Shown here: piece by piece, positions 43,725 through 52,490 of the stretch
Position numbering within the stretch: the first letter of the stretch is position 1
Layout of the letters: every line of letters begins with the position of its first letter
Source of the DNA: Microbacterium flavum
Lineage (GTDB): Bacteria; Actinomycetota; Actinomycetes; Actinomycetales; Microbacteriaceae
Assembly: GCF_018717645.1 (NCBI RefSeq)
Contig: NZ_JAFLHG010000003.1
Coordinates: 124,001 to 188,000 of the forward strand
Length of the DNA: 64,000 bases
Reading direction: 5' to 3'
Translations under genes and position numbers: made by a program
Notes under the pieces: model-generated
Told to the model about the DNA's origin: nothing
Databases searched by the model: none
What the model saw: the letters and a program-made list of their open reading frames with translations, nothing else

Positions 43725-44102
43725 ATGTTCTTCGGCTACGACATGGAGAAGTTCCTCCTCCTGCTCATCGTGGCCGCCCTCCTGCTCGGCCCGGAGCGGC
43801 TGCCGCGCTACGCGGAAGGTCTGGCCCGGCTGACCAAGCGCACGCGCGAATGGCTGTCGGGCGCGCGTACGCGCGTCAAGGAGGAGATGGGCGAGGACTT
43901 CGACGACGTGCAGTGGAGCCGTCTGGACCCGCGTCAGTACGACCCGCGCCGCATCATCCGCGATGCGCTGCTCGATGACGCCCCCGTGCCGAGCGTACGG
44001 GCGGCGGCGGCGGGAGCGGCGGCCGTCGCGACCGCGGCGGTGCCCCTGGCATCCGCCTTCGACCCGGACGCCGTGGTGCCCTACGACACCGAGGCGACCT
44101 GA
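43725..44102 (+). CDS. tatB: Sec-independent translocase protein TatB
   Basis: A 125-residue protein with one N-terminal helix (about 8-22), the LLLGPERLPRYAEGLARL hinge/amphipathic segment typical of TatB/TatA, and a charged, then Ala-rich cytosolic tail. TatB binds twin-arginine signal peptides with TatC. Position between the O-methyltransferase and mrp genes matches Rv1224 (tatB), which favours TatB over TatA. The ATG at 43725 fits leaderless mRNA. No tatC is in the window, as expected for actinobacteria. Confidence 0.88.
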   Translation: MFFGYDMEKFLLLLIVAALLLGPERLPRYAEGLARLTKRTREWLSGARTRVKEEMGEDFDDVQWSRLDPRQYDPRRIIRDALLDDAPVPSVRAAAAGAAAVATAAVPLASAFDPDAVVPYDTEAT

Positions 44103-44132
44103 TCGCCCGACCGACCGGGGAGGCGCGGCGCG

Positions 44133-45284
44133 TCAGCGTGGCGTGACGGGGAGCCGGCGCCCGGCGAGGCGGCGCCCGGCCGTGCGCACGAGCGCATCCG
44201 CGACGGCGTCGATCGCGCGTGCGGCCGGATCGTCCGGATCGCGGACGACGACGGGCACGCCCTCGTCGCCGCCGCGGCGGAGCCCGACGCTGAGCGGGAC
44301 CGATCCGAGCAGTGGCACGATGCTCTCCGCTGCGGCGCCTGCGCGGGAGAGCGCCTGCGCGACGGCCTCGCCGCCTCCGGAGCCGAACAGGTCGAGCACG
44401 GAGCCGTCCGGGAGCGTCATCGCGGCCATGTTCTCGACGACGCCGATGACGCGCTGGCCCGTCTGCCCGGCGACGAGCCCGCTGCGGACGGCGACGTCGG
44501 ATGCCGCCGTCTGCGGCGTCGTGACGACGAGGACCTCCGCGTGGGGGAGGAGCTGCCCCACCGAGATCGCGATGTCGCCGGTCCCGGGCGGCATGTCGAG
44601 GAGAAGGATGTCGAGGTCGCCGAAGAACACGTCCGTGAGGAACTGCTGCACCGTGCGGTGGAGCATGGGCCCCCGCCAGGCGACCGCCGCCGCCGGCTGA
44701 TCCCGCGGGAGGAACATCCCGATCGAGATCGTCTTCACGCCGTACGCGACGGGCGGCAGCATGAGGTCGTCGATGCGGGTCGGCTGCGGGGGGAGCCCGT
44801 CCGCCTCCGTGAGACCGAGGAGCGCGGGGATCGAGAAACCATGGACGTCGGCGTCGATGAGACCGACGGACAGGCCCCGTTCGGCGAGCGCGACGGCGAG
44901 GTTCGCGGTGAGGGTCGACTTGCCGACCCCACCCTTGCCGCTCGTGACCGCGATGATGCGGGTGAGGGTGTCGGGGCCGAAGGGCATGGTGCGGGTCCGC
45001 CCGCCGCGGAGCCGCTCGGTGAGGGCGGCGCGCTCGGCCTGTGACATCACCCCGAGGACGACCTCGACCTCGTCGATCCCGTCGACGGATGCCGCCGCGT
45101 CCCGTACCTCGCGTTCGATCCGATCCGACGCCGGGCAGCCGACGATCGTGAGAGCGATCTCGATGCGGGCCTGCGCCCCGTCGACCGAGACGTCGCGGAC
45201 CATGTCGAGCTCTGCGAGCGGGCGGCGCAGCTCGGGGTCGCTCACCGCGCCCACGGCGGCGCCGACGGCGTCCTGGAGGCTCAC
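44133..45284 (-). CDS. mrp: Mrp/ApbC/NBP35-type iron-sulfur carrier ATPase
   Basis: A 383-residue P-loop protein with an N-terminal MIP18/DUF59 domain (about 1-90; SDPELRRPLAELDMV) and a ParA/MinD-like ATPase with deviant Walker A SGKGGVGKST (about 120-129), switch I DADVHG and Walker B DILLLDMPPGTGD. It carries or inserts iron-sulfur clusters in homologues. GTG 45284 is taken as start; a TTG at 45293 overlapping the upstream stop is also possible. It is the last gene of a three-gene minus-strand unit after the MgtE-N/CBS and DUF1003 genes. The CxxC cluster motif of some Mrp proteins is not evident. Confidence 0.92.
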   Translation of the reverse strand: MSLQDAVGAAVGAVSDPELRRPLAELDMVRDVSVDGAQARIEIALTIVGCPASDRIEREVRDAAASVDGIDEVEVVLGVMSQAERAALTERLRGGRTRTMPFGPDTLTRIIAVTSGKGGVGKSTLTANLAVALAERGLSVGLIDADVHGFSIPALLGLTEADGLPPQPTRIDDLMLPPVAYGVKTISIGMFLPRDQPAAAVAWRGPMLHRTVQQFLTDVFFGDLDILLLDMPPGTGDIAISVGQLLPHAEVLVVTTPQTAASDVAVRSGLVAGQTGQRVIGVVENMAAMTLPDGSVLDLFGSGGGEAVAQALSRAGAAAESIVPLLGSVPLSVGLRRGGDEGVPVVVRDPDDPAARAIDAVADALVRTAGRRLAGRRLPVTPR

Positions 45285-45289
45285 GATGA

Positions 45290-45874
45290 TCAAGCCGGCT
45301 CGGCGGCGGCGCGCGCCGGGGAGGCCTCGGCGCCGCGCTCTCCGGGGCGGTCTCCGGCGTGCTCGTCGAGGTGTTCGAGCAGGGCTTTGAGCTCCTGACG
45401 CAGCACGTCGCGGGTGACGACCTGGTCCGAGACGTGAGTCAGGGCCATCCGGAGTGCGACGACCTCGCGCGCCAGGTACTCGGTGTCGGCGAGGTTCCGC
45501 TCCGCGCGCTGGCGGTCCTGCTCGATCTGCACGCGGTCGCGGTCGTCCTGCCGGTTCTGGGCGAGCAGGATCAGCGGGGCGGCGTAGGACGCCTGCAGCG
45601 AGAGCACGAGCGTCAGCACCGTGAAGCCGTACGTCTGCGAGTCGAAACGCCACGCGTCGGGGGCGAGGGTGTTCCAGCTGATCCACGCGACGCAGAAGAG
45701 GCTGAGGATGAGGAGGAACGCCGGCGTGCCCATGGCGCGGGCGATCCACTCGGTGAAGCGACCGAAACGGTCGCGCGAAGGCTGCGGCGCGCGCGGCGTG
45801 CGGGTGAGCACCCCGCCCCGGCCGCGCGGGTCCTCGAGGTTCGCCCGCGACGCGCGAGACGCCCGCGCCATCAT
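45290..45874 (-). CDS. DUF1003 membrane protein
   Basis: A 194-residue protein matching DUF1003: an N-terminal basic stretch, two helices (about 50-72 and 82-103) with GTPAFLLILSLFCVAWISWN and TLVLSLQASYAAPLILLAQNRQ, then a long charged coiled-coil-like tail (about 105-175) rich in Arg, Gln and Glu. The ATG overlaps the stop of the MgtE-N/CBS gene (ATGA). These two genes are neighbours in many actinobacteria. Function is unknown; a link to divalent cations is suggested by its neighbour only. Confidence 0.9.
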   Translation of the reverse strand: MMARASRASRANLEDPRGRGGVLTRTPRAPQPSRDRFGRFTEWIARAMGTPAFLLILSLFCVAWISWNTLAPDAWRFDSQTYGFTVLTLVLSLQASYAAPLILLAQNRQDDRDRVQIEQDRQRAERNLADTEYLAREVVALRMALTHVSDQVVTRDVLRQELKALLEHLDEHAGDRPGERGAEASPARAAAEPA

Positions 45875-47142
45875 CGCCGCGCCCCGCCCTCGACCGGCAT
45901 CGCGTCGTCACCGTCGTGGGAGCGCCAGTCCTCGGGCAGGAGGTAGTCCAGGACGTCGTCGACGCTGACCGCGCCGACAAGGCGGTGCGCCTGGTCGACG
46001 ACGGGGAGCGAGACGAGGTTGTAGCTCGCGAGCATGCGGGCCACCTCTGCGGCGGAGGCGGTGGCCGGCACCGCGTCCGCCGTGTCGTCGATGATCGCGC
46101 CGAGGCGCTCGTGCGGCGGGTAGCGGAGCATCCGCTGGAAGTGCACCGTCCCCAGGAGCCGGCCCGTGGGCGTCTCGTACGGCGGCAGGGTCACGAAGAC
46201 GGCCGCGGCCAGTGCGGGGTGCAGTTCGTGCCGCCGGATGAGGGCGAGCGCCTCCGCGACGGTGGCATCCGCCGACAGCACGATCGGCTCCGGCGTCATG
46301 AGTCCGCCCGCCGTGTCGGGCCCGTACTTCAGGAGGGCGCGGACGTCCTCGGCCTCTTCGGGCTCCATGAGCTCGAGGAGCTCTTCACGCTGCTCCTCGG
46401 GGAGCTGGGCGAGGACGTCGGCCGCGTCGTCGGGCTCCATCTGGTCGAGGATGTCGGCGGCGCGCTCCTCGCCGAGGGCCTCGAGGATGTGCACCTGGTC
46501 GTCCTCGGGCATCTCCTCCAGGGCATCGGCGAGCCGATCGTCGCTGAGCTCCTCGGCGACTTCAAGGAGGCGCTCGTCGGGAAGGTCGAGAAGGGTGTTG
46601 GCGAGGTCGGCGGCCTTCAGCTCGGAGTAGGTGGCGACGAGCTGCTCCGCCGACTGCGCCTCACCCGGGACCTGCTGCTCGCGGACGTCCTGCCAGTCGG
46701 CGAACGTCGTCGACCCCTTCGCGAACGGGGATGCGGAGGTCTTCGGCTTGCGGAGGAACAGCTGGCCGATGTCCCACTCGCCGAGGCGGTTGCGCTCGAT
46801 GGCGACGTCCTCGATGACGGCCTCGCCGGACCCGTCGGCGAAGTACACCCGGCGGCCGAGGAGCTCGGTCATGACCCGCACCTCGCCGCCGCGCTGCTGG
46901 AAGCGGCGGACGTTGATGAGACCGGTCGTGATGACCTGGCCGGTCTGGATGGAGGTGACCCGCCCGATGGACAGGAAGACGTGCCGCCGCCCGGGGATCT
47001 CGACCACGAGCCCGACGACACGCGGCGGATCGTCTTTGCGGTAGATGACGACGACATCCCGGACCTTGCCGAGCCTGTCGCCGGAGGGGTCGAAGACGGT
47101 GCAGCCGACCAGGCGTGCCACGAAAACCCTCTGCGTACTCAC
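45871..47142 (-). CDS. MgtE N-domain and CBS-domain protein with PRC-barrel start
   Basis: A 423-residue soluble protein. An N-terminal PRC-barrel-like part (about 1-150) is followed by a MgtE N-terminal helical domain (about 165-280, with repeats such as LLEVAEELSDDRLADALEEMPEDDQVHIL) and two CBS domains (about 285-405). It has no membrane part, so it is not a Mg2+ channel by itself; similar proteins (Rv1232c-like) may sense Mg2+ or nucleotides. The GTG at 47142 is chosen because TACGCT lies 6 nt upstream and the protein starts STQRVFVARLVGC. Confidence 0.9.
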   Translation of the reverse strand: MSTQRVFVARLVGCTVFDPSGDRLGKVRDVVVIYRKDDPPRVVGLVVEIPGRRHVFLSIGRVTSIQTGQVITTGLINVRRFQQRGGEVRVMTELLGRRVYFADGSGEAVIEDVAIERNRLGEWDIGQLFLRKPKTSASPFAKGSTTFADWQDVREQQVPGEAQSAEQLVATYSELKAADLANTLLDLPDERLLEVAEELSDDRLADALEEMPEDDQVHILEALGEERAADILDQMEPDDAADVLAQLPEEQREELLELMEPEEAEDVRALLKYGPDTAGGLMTPEPIVLSADATVAEALALIRRHELHPALAAAVFVTLPPYETPTGRLLGTVHFQRMLRYPPHERLGAIIDDTADAVPATASAAEVARMLASYNLVSLPVVDQAHRLVGAVSVDDVLDYLLPEDWRSHDGDDAMPVEGGARR

Positions 47143-47148
47143 CACACC

Positions 47149-47208
47149 AGCGTAGTCCGCCTCTCCGAGCCGACGCGGCGGCGGGACAGGGACGCCGCGT
47201 GACAAGAT
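47149..47208. promoter_or_regulatory. Divergent -10 elements of MgtE-N/CBS and general-stress-like genes
   Basis: Minus strand: TACGCT (47149-47154), 6 nt before the GTG at 47142. Plus strand: CAAGAT (47203-47208), 6 nt before the ATG at 47215, a weaker match. Confidence 0.45.
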
Positions 47209-47214
47209 GGAGCG

Positions 47215-47832
47215 ATGAGCATGTTGGGCGGAACCCCGGTCGAGCACGGCGAGAAGATCGCCGACTTCGCGACGTACCAGGGTGCCCAGCAGGCCGTGTC
47301 CCAGCTCATCCAGTCCGACATCCCCGCCCGCGACATCCAGATCGTCGGGCACGGGCTGCGCTCGATCGAGACGGTGACCGGCAAGCTCGGGTACGCGGCC
47401 GCCGCGCGATCGGGAGCGATCAACGGCATCCTGCTGGGCCTGCTCTTCTCCGCCATCTTCGTGCTCGGCACGCCCGGGGCGGCGATCCAGCTGTTCATCG
47501 GGGTCATGTTCGTCGGCATCGCGATCGGGATGCTCCTGAGCCTCGTCTCCTACGCCCTCCTGCGCCGCCGCCGGGACTACACGTCGGTCACGCAGGTGCT
47601 GGCCGACCGCTACGAGGTCACCGTGCTCCCGTCGAGCATCCACCGTGCGCGCGAGGTCGTCGGTCGCACCAGCGCCCCCGTCGCACCGGCACCGGCTCCG
47701 GTCGATCTGTCCACGCCGCCGCAGTACGGCGAGCGGGTGGACCCGGCACCGTCCCCGGCCGCTCCGCCCGCACCCGGGCCGGAGCTGCCGCAGCCCGGTG
47801 GACCCGATGCCGGCGGCACTCCCCGCGCGTGA
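47215..47832 (+). CDS. General stress protein 17M-like membrane protein
   Basis: A 205-residue protein with an N-terminal GSP17M-like domain (about 10-60; ADFATYQGAQQAVSQLIQSDIPARDIQIVG), two helices (about 68-88 and 90-112), a short cytosolic part and a Pro/Ala-rich tail of about 60 residues. It corresponds to Rv1234-type proteins of mycobacteria by position and layout. Function unknown; the stress link rests on the domain name alone. It overlaps the next gene by 26 nt if that gene starts at 47807. Confidence 0.82.
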   Translation: MSMLGGTPVEHGEKIADFATYQGAQQAVSQLIQSDIPARDIQIVGHGLRSIETVTGKLGYAAAARSGAINGILLGLLFSAIFVLGTPGAAIQLFIGVMFVGIAIGMLLSLVSYALLRRRRDYTSVTQVLADRYEVTVLPSSIHRAREVVGRTSAPVAPAPAPVDLSTPPQYGERVDPAPSPAAPPAPGPELPQPGGPDAGGTPRA

Positions 47833-48505
47833 CCCGGCCGTGACCCGGCTGGCCGTCCCTCTCCCGCGGGGGGAGGCGACGGTCACTCTCGCGTGGGAGG
47901 AGCCCGCGGCGGATGCCGGAGGCGTGGTCGTGCTCGCACACGGTGCGGGCGCGGGAATGGACCATCCCTTCCTCGTCGGGTTCGCCGGTGCGCTGCGCGC
48001 CGCAGGCTTCGCAACCGTGCGCTTCTCCTTCCCGTACGCCGAGGCGGGGCGCCGGATGCCGGGGCCGGCCGCCCACGCCGTCGCGACGTGGGCCGCCGTC
48101 GCGACGGAGGTCGCCCGCGTGCGGCCGCAGGACGCCTGGGTTGCGGCGGGCAAGTCCTATGGCGGCCGGATGGCGTCGCTGGCCGCGGCCGACGGCCTCA
48201 TCGCCCCTGCCGGGCTCGTCTACCTCGGCTACCCGTTCCACCCGCCGGGCGTGCCCGGGCGGACCCGGGGCGAGCACCTCGCCCGGGTGCCCGCGCCGCA
48301 GCTGTTCGTCGAGGGCGGCGCCGACCCGTTCATCCAGCCGACGGACGACTTCACGGCCGCCGTGGCGACGAGCCCGGACGCCGAGATCGTCTGGATCCCC
48401 GGAGGGGGCCACTCGTTCGAGGTCGCCGGCGCCCGTCGGGCGCCCGAAGAGGTGGGCGGCGACGTCGCGGCATCCGTGCTCCCGTGGCTGCGAGCCCGGA
48501 TCTGA
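47807..48505 (+). CDS. Alpha/beta hydrolase (KANSL3/TEX30-like)
   Basis: A 232-residue alpha/beta hydrolase. Oxyanion region VVLAHGAGAGMDHPF (about 42-56), nucleophile elbow AAGKSYGGRMAS (Ser near 116), and the final catalytic His in GGGHSFEV (near 206), with Asp in GGADPFIQP. The family includes dienelactone-hydrolase-like proteins of unknown substrate. ATG 47807 is preferred because GGTGGA lies 5 nt upstream; GTG 47840, which avoids overlap with the upstream gene, is the alternative. Cytosolic. Confidence 0.85.
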   Translation: MPAALPARDPAVTRLAVPLPRGEATVTLAWEEPAADAGGVVVLAHGAGAGMDHPFLVGFAGALRAAGFATVRFSFPYAEAGRRMPGPAAHAVATWAAVATEVARVRPQDAWVAAGKSYGGRMASLAAADGLIAPAGLVYLGYPFHPPGVPGRTRGEHLARVPAPQLFVEGGADPFIQPTDDFTAAVATSPDAEIVWIPGGGHSFEVAGARRAPEEVGGDVAASVLPWLRARI

Positions 48506-48538
48506 CCGCTGCCGCGCCGCCGACCACCCGCTCTCGTG

Positions 48539-49963
48539 TCAGGACGCGAGCCGCGCGATCCAGGCCTCGATCTCATCGGCGGTGCGCGGGATCGCGGCGG
48601 AGAGGTTCTCCACGCCGTCCGCGGTCACGAGCACGTCATCTTCGATCCGGACGCCGATGCCCCGATACTCCTCCGGGACGGTGAGGTCGTCGATCTGGAA
48701 GTACAGACCGGGCTCGATCGTGAAGACCATCCCCGGCTCCAGGATGCCGTCGTAGTACATCTCCCGGCGCGCCTGCGCGCAGTCGTGGACGTCGATGCCG
48801 AGGTGGTGGCTCGTGCCGTGGACCATGTACCGGCGGTGCTGACCTCCTCGGTCGGCGTCGAGCGCCTCGTCGGCGGTCACCGGCAGGAGTCCCCACTCGG
48901 CCGTGCGCCGGGCGATGACCGCCATCGCCGCCTCGTGGATCGCGCGGAAGCGCACGCCCGGCTTCGCGACGGCGAACGCGGCATCCGCCGCCTCGCGCAC
49001 CGTCTCGTAGACCTTGCGCTGCACGTCGGTGAACGTGCCCGAGACCGGGAGGGTGCGGGTGATGTCGGCGGTGTAGAGGCTGTCGACCTCGACGCCGGCA
49101 TCGATCAGGATGAGGTCACCGGGGACGACGGCGCCGTCGTTGCGCGTCCAGTGCAGATAGCAGGCGTGCGGGCCGGAGGCTGCGATGGTGTCGTACCCCT
49201 CGCCGTTCCCTTCGACGCGTGCACGGTGGTGGAAGATCCCCTCGACCGCGCGCTCGCCTCGGGGGGTGTCGATGATCCGCGGGAGGTCCGCGACGATGTC
49301 GTCGAACCCGCGCGCGGTGACCTCGACCGCGAGTCGCATCTGCGCGATCTCGTACTCGTCCTTGACGAGCCGCAGCTCCGATACGACGCGCGTGAGCTCC
49401 TCGTGCTCGTCGAGTACGAGGTCCCCCTCGCGGGGCTCGAACGCATCGAGGTGCGCCGTCGCGACGCCGAGATCGGAGGCGACGCCCGCGAGAGAGGGAC
49501 GGGGGCCGATCCAGAACTCGCCGATCGCCGCATCCGCGTAGAACTCGGGTGTCGTGCGGTCCGCGCGCTCGCGGAGATACAGGGTGGCGTCGTGGCCCTC
49601 CGCCCCGGTGGGCTCGAACACGAGCACGGAGTCGGGCACCGCATCGCTGGCCCACCCGGTCAGGTGCGCGAAGGCGGAGTGCGCGCGGAACGGGTAGTCG
49701 GTGTCGTTCGACCGCTGCTTGTACGAGCCTGCGGGCACGACGAGGCGGGCGCCCGGGAATGCGGCCGACAGGGCATCGCGACGACGGGCGGCGAACGGTG
49801 CCTGGTCGCGCGCCGGGGGCGCCTGGTCGGGGCGGTCCGCCCACCCGGTCGAGATGGTGTCGAGGAACCCCTGCGGGAACGGCTGCTTGCGGTTCAGGTT
49901 CTCTGCGGGCGCCTCGAGGGAAGGGGCCTCCGGTGCGATCGTGTCGCTCTCGTTCGTGCTCAT
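48539..49963 (-). CDS. pepP: Xaa-Pro aminopeptidase (M24 family)
   Basis: A 474-residue metalloenzyme that removes N-terminal residues preceding proline. M24 ligands: LIDAGVEVDSLYTADITRT (two Asp), HGTSHHLGIDVHD (His), TIEPGLYF (Glu) and GVRIEDDVLVT (Glu). The N-terminal domain (about 30-190) has the aminopeptidase P form. A 25-residue acidic start is unlike the core. ATG 49963 has GAGACT 6 nt upstream. It could process peptides brought in by the two peptide importers, but that link is only metabolic, not positional. Confidence 0.94.
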   Translation of the reverse strand: MSTNESDTIAPEAPSLEAPAENLNRKQPFPQGFLDTISTGWADRPDQAPPARDQAPFAARRRDALSAAFPGARLVVPAGSYKQRSNDTDYPFRAHSAFAHLTGWASDAVPDSVLVFEPTGAEGHDATLYLRERADRTTPEFYADAAIGEFWIGPRPSLAGVASDLGVATAHLDAFEPREGDLVLDEHEELTRVVSELRLVKDEYEIAQMRLAVEVTARGFDDIVADLPRIIDTPRGERAVEGIFHHRARVEGNGEGYDTIAASGPHACYLHWTRNDGAVVPGDLILIDAGVEVDSLYTADITRTLPVSGTFTDVQRKVYETVREAADAAFAVAKPGVRFRAIHEAAMAVIARRTAEWGLLPVTADEALDADRGGQHRRYMVHGTSHHLGIDVHDCAQARREMYYDGILEPGMVFTIEPGLYFQIDDLTVPEEYRGIGVRIEDDVLVTADGVENLSAAIPRTADEIEAWIARLAS

Positions 49964-50004
49964 GACTCCAGTCTCCCACTCCGCCGGTGCGGGGGAGTGG
50001 GCGA

Positions 50005-51039
50005 TCAGGGCGAGGCCGGCTCGAGCTGCACGACGAGCGGGCGGTGGTCGCTGCCGCTGTCATCGAGCGAGGTGAGGACGACGGAGCCGGTGGCGACCCA
50101 GGCATCCGTCGTCAGGACGTGGTCGATGGGCGTCCCGACGAGCGGAGGCCAGGCCGTCGACCACGTGCCCGCCCCTCCGGTGCCGGTCGCGACCGCGGCA
50201 TCCCGGCAGTGGCCGAGGTCGGCCCCGTCCACCCCGAGCCGTGACATGTGATCGACGGTCGCGTTGAAGTCGCCGGCCATGATGACGTCGCCGTCGCCGC
50301 ACTGGTCGGCCAGCCATTCCAGGTCGCTGCGCCAGTCGTCCATGAAGCTCTGGCGCGGCGCCACGGCGTGCACCGCGATGACGACGGGGCCCTCGCCGTC
50401 GACGGGCATCGCGACGACGGTCGGCACCTGAGACGTGTTCGTGGCGCCGTCCGCGTCGGACTCGACGACCGAGTAGCCGCCGAGGTCGGGGGAGATGAGC
50501 AGAGTGGTCGAGTTGGACGCCCAGTCGGGGTAGTCCTCCCGCTCGCCGAAGTCCTCGTGGTGCGCCCACATCGGCGATCCCATCTCGCGCATCGCGATCG
50601 CGACCGCCTCGCCGGTCTCGATCGTCGTCTCGGGGAGGGCGACGATCTGCGCCTGCATCGCCACCGCGGTCTGGGCGATCAGATCCGCATCCGTCGCGTT
50701 GCCCGCGGTGTTCCACGTCATCACGCGGATCGAGGCGTCCGTCTGCTCGGGAAGGGTGCCCGGGCCCGTGCCGCGGGTGAGCAGGATGGCACCGTTCGCG
50801 ACGCCTCCGAGCAGGGCCACGATCGCCAGCGAGGCGGCGAAGGCGCGGACGGGCCGGGCGAGGCACAGCAGCAGCGCGAGGACGAAGACCGCGCCGAAGG
50901 CGAGGATGACGGGAAACCGCAGCGAGACGATCTGCGCGAACGGGAACGTGCGCTCGAGTCGGAAGAACTGCGGCCACGTGACGATCGCGGCCGCGATCGC
51001 GGCGAGCGCGGTGACAAGGAGTCCGAGCAGGCGCAGCAC
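50005..51039 (-). CDS. Endonuclease/exonuclease/phosphatase-family membrane protein
   Basis: A 344-residue protein with three N-terminal helices (about 4-22, 36-62 and 68-88), then an EEP domain outside the membrane. Catalytic motifs: VMTWNTAGN, LPETTIETG (Glu), AGDFNATVDH (Asp/Asn), and the final GSDHRPLVV (Asp-His). The layout resembles the actinobacterial membrane EEP proteins; the natural substrate may be a phosphodiester or phospholipid. GTG 51039 has TAGAGT 6 nt upstream. Divergent from the PHP gene. Confidence 0.9.
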   Translation of the reverse strand: MLRLLGLLVTALAAIAAAIVTWPQFFRLERTFPFAQIVSLRFPVILAFGAVFVLALLLCLARPVRAFAASLAIVALLGGVANGAILLTRGTGPGTLPEQTDASIRVMTWNTAGNATDADLIAQTAVAMQAQIVALPETTIETGEAVAIAMREMGSPMWAHHEDFGEREDYPDWASNSTTLLISPDLGGYSVVESDADGATNTSQVPTVVAMPVDGEGPVVIAVHAVAPRQSFMDDWRSDLEWLADQCGDGDVIMAGDFNATVDHMSRLGVDGADLGHCRDAAVATGTGGAGTWSTAWPPLVGTPIDHVLTTDAWVATGSVVLTSLDDSGSDHRPLVVQLEPASP

Positions 51040-51045
51040 GGATCG

Positions 51046-51090
51046 ACTCTACGTGCGAAGCCTGGGAGTTGCGGGAGCGGAGGCTACCCT
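51046..51090. promoter_or_regulatory. Divergent -10 elements of EEP and PHP genes
   Basis: Minus strand: TAGAGT (51046-51051), 6 nt to GTG 51039. Plus strand: TACCCT (51085-51090), 6 nt to ATG 51097. The intergenic gap is only 57 nt. Confidence 0.5.
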
Positions 51091-51096
51091 CGAAGC

Positions 51097-51954
51097 ATGG
51101 CCAGGAGATTCCGCGGACCGAGCGATCTGCATCTGCACTCGGACCACTCCGACGGCACCGAGCCGCCGGCGCAGGTCGTGGCATCCTGCCATGCGGCCGG
51201 GCTCCGGACCATCGCGCTCACCGACCACGACACGTCGTCGGGGTGGGCGGAGGCCGCCGAGAGCGCGACGTCCCTGGGCATGACGTTCCTCCCGGGGATG
51301 GAGCTGTCCGCGCGGTACGAATGGCGGAGTGTGCACGTCCTCGCCTACCTGTTCGACCCGGATGCCGCGGCCCTGCGCGCCCTCACCGACCGCATCCGCT
51401 CCTCGCGACTGACGCGGGCGCGCGAGATGGCGGGCCGCATCGCTCGGGACTACGACTTCGACTGGGCGGACGTGCTGGATCAGACCGCCGTCGGCGCCAC
51501 GGTCGGCCGCCCGCACCTCGCCGACGCGCTCGTCGCGAAGGGGCACGTCGCCGACCGCGGCGAGGCGTTCGCCGGCATCCTCAGCCCGGGAAGCGACTAT
51601 TACGTCTCGCTCTACGCTCCGGATCCGGTGACGGCCGTCGCCGCGATCACGGATGCCGGCGGGGTGCCGATCATCGCCCACCCGGCGGGGCGGGGCGGGC
51701 TTCTGCCGGGGGCCGTCATCGACGCGATGCTCGCGGCCGGCCTCGCGGGGTTCGAGCTCGGCCACCGGGAGAACCACGAGCCCGCTCTCGGGACGCTCCG
51801 CGCTCTCGTGCGCGAGCGGGACCTCATCGCGACCGGCTCGAGCGACTACCACGGACTGGGGAAGCCGAATCAGCCGGGGGAGCATACGACGAGCGATGAG
51901 ATGGTGCAGCGCATCATCGACCGGGGAAGCGGAAGCGCCCCCGTCTACGCCTGA
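51097..51954 (+). CDS. PHP-domain phosphoesterase (RNase AM / nucleoside bisphosphatase type)
   Basis: A 285-residue PHP protein with metal ligands SDLHLHSDHSDG (about 9-20), ALTDHDTSSG (about 41-50), GMELSA (Glu), IIAHPAG (His) and SSDYHGLG (Asp, His). It has the inserted region between motifs 3 and 4 (about 85-190) seen in YciV-type enzymes, which act on 3',5'-nucleotides or RNA 5' ends. Substrate is not proved. It converges on a PLDc_N/SHOCT gene. Confidence 0.9.
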   Translation: MARRFRGPSDLHLHSDHSDGTEPPAQVVASCHAAGLRTIALTDHDTSSGWAEAAESATSLGMTFLPGMELSARYEWRSVHVLAYLFDPDAAALRALTDRIRSSRLTRAREMAGRIARDYDFDWADVLDQTAVGATVGRPHLADALVAKGHVADRGEAFAGILSPGSDYYVSLYAPDPVTAVAAITDAGGVPIIAHPAGRGGLLPGAVIDAMLAAGLAGFELGHRENHEPALGTLRALVRERDLIATGSSDYHGLGKPNQPGEHTTSDEMVQRIIDRGSGSAPVYA

Positions 51955-51991
51955 GAGGCGGGGACGAGGGCGCTGCGCGGGGGGAGTCGGG

Positions 51992-52411
51992 TCAGGCGAG
52001 GGCCTTCGCCTTCAGCGCCTCGAACTCGGCAGGCGTGATCGTCCCCGCATCGAGCAGGGACTTGGCCTGCGCGATCTGGTCGGACGGATTCGTCCCGGCG
52101 ACGTGCTTGATGTAATCGTCCTGCGCGGTCTGGTACTGCTTGACCGCCGATGCCTGGCGCTCACCCATGCCGCGACCGCGCGCGATGAGGTAGACGAGCG
52201 CCGTGACGATCGGGAAGAAGATCAGGAAGAAGAGCCACACGGCCTTCCACCCGCCGGCGAGGTTCCGGTCGCGGAAGATGTCGCCGATGATCGAGAAGAG
52301 CGCCATCAGGTAGGCGACGAAGATGAAAACGGCGAGGAACCACCAGACGAGGTCCCAGAATGAACCCCAGAAGCCGTGGTACTCGACCACGGCGTCCTCG
52401 ATGAATCGCAT
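51992..52411 (-). CDS. PLDc_N and SHOCT domain membrane protein
   Basis: A 139-residue protein with two helices (about 18-42 and 54-77) of the PLDc_N type (GGWKAVWLFFLIFFPIVTALVYLIARGRGM) and a C-terminal SHOCT domain (about 110-138; SLLDAGTITPAEFEALKAKAL). PLDc_N is the membrane anchor of cardiolipin synthases, but no phospholipase D domain follows, so this is a small anchor protein. ATG 52411 has AAAGG upstream. Role unknown. Confidence 0.88.
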   Translation of the reverse strand: MRFIEDAVVEYHGFWGSFWDLVWWFLAVFIFVAYLMALFSIIGDIFRDRNLAGGWKAVWLFFLIFFPIVTALVYLIARGRGMGERQASAVKQYQTAQDDYIKHVAGTNPSDQIAQAKSLLDAGTITPAEFEALKAKALA

Positions 52412-52478
52412 GATGTGCCTTTCGATGACGCGGATGCGGCGGATGCCGTCGCGTCCAGCGTAGGGCTCGCGGGGCCAC

Positions 52479-52484
52479 TAGCGT
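52479..52484 (+). promoter_or_regulatory. -10 element of the DUF817 gene
   Basis: TAGCGT with 6 nt to the GTG at 52491. Confidence 0.45.
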
Positions 52485-52490
52485 GTTCGG

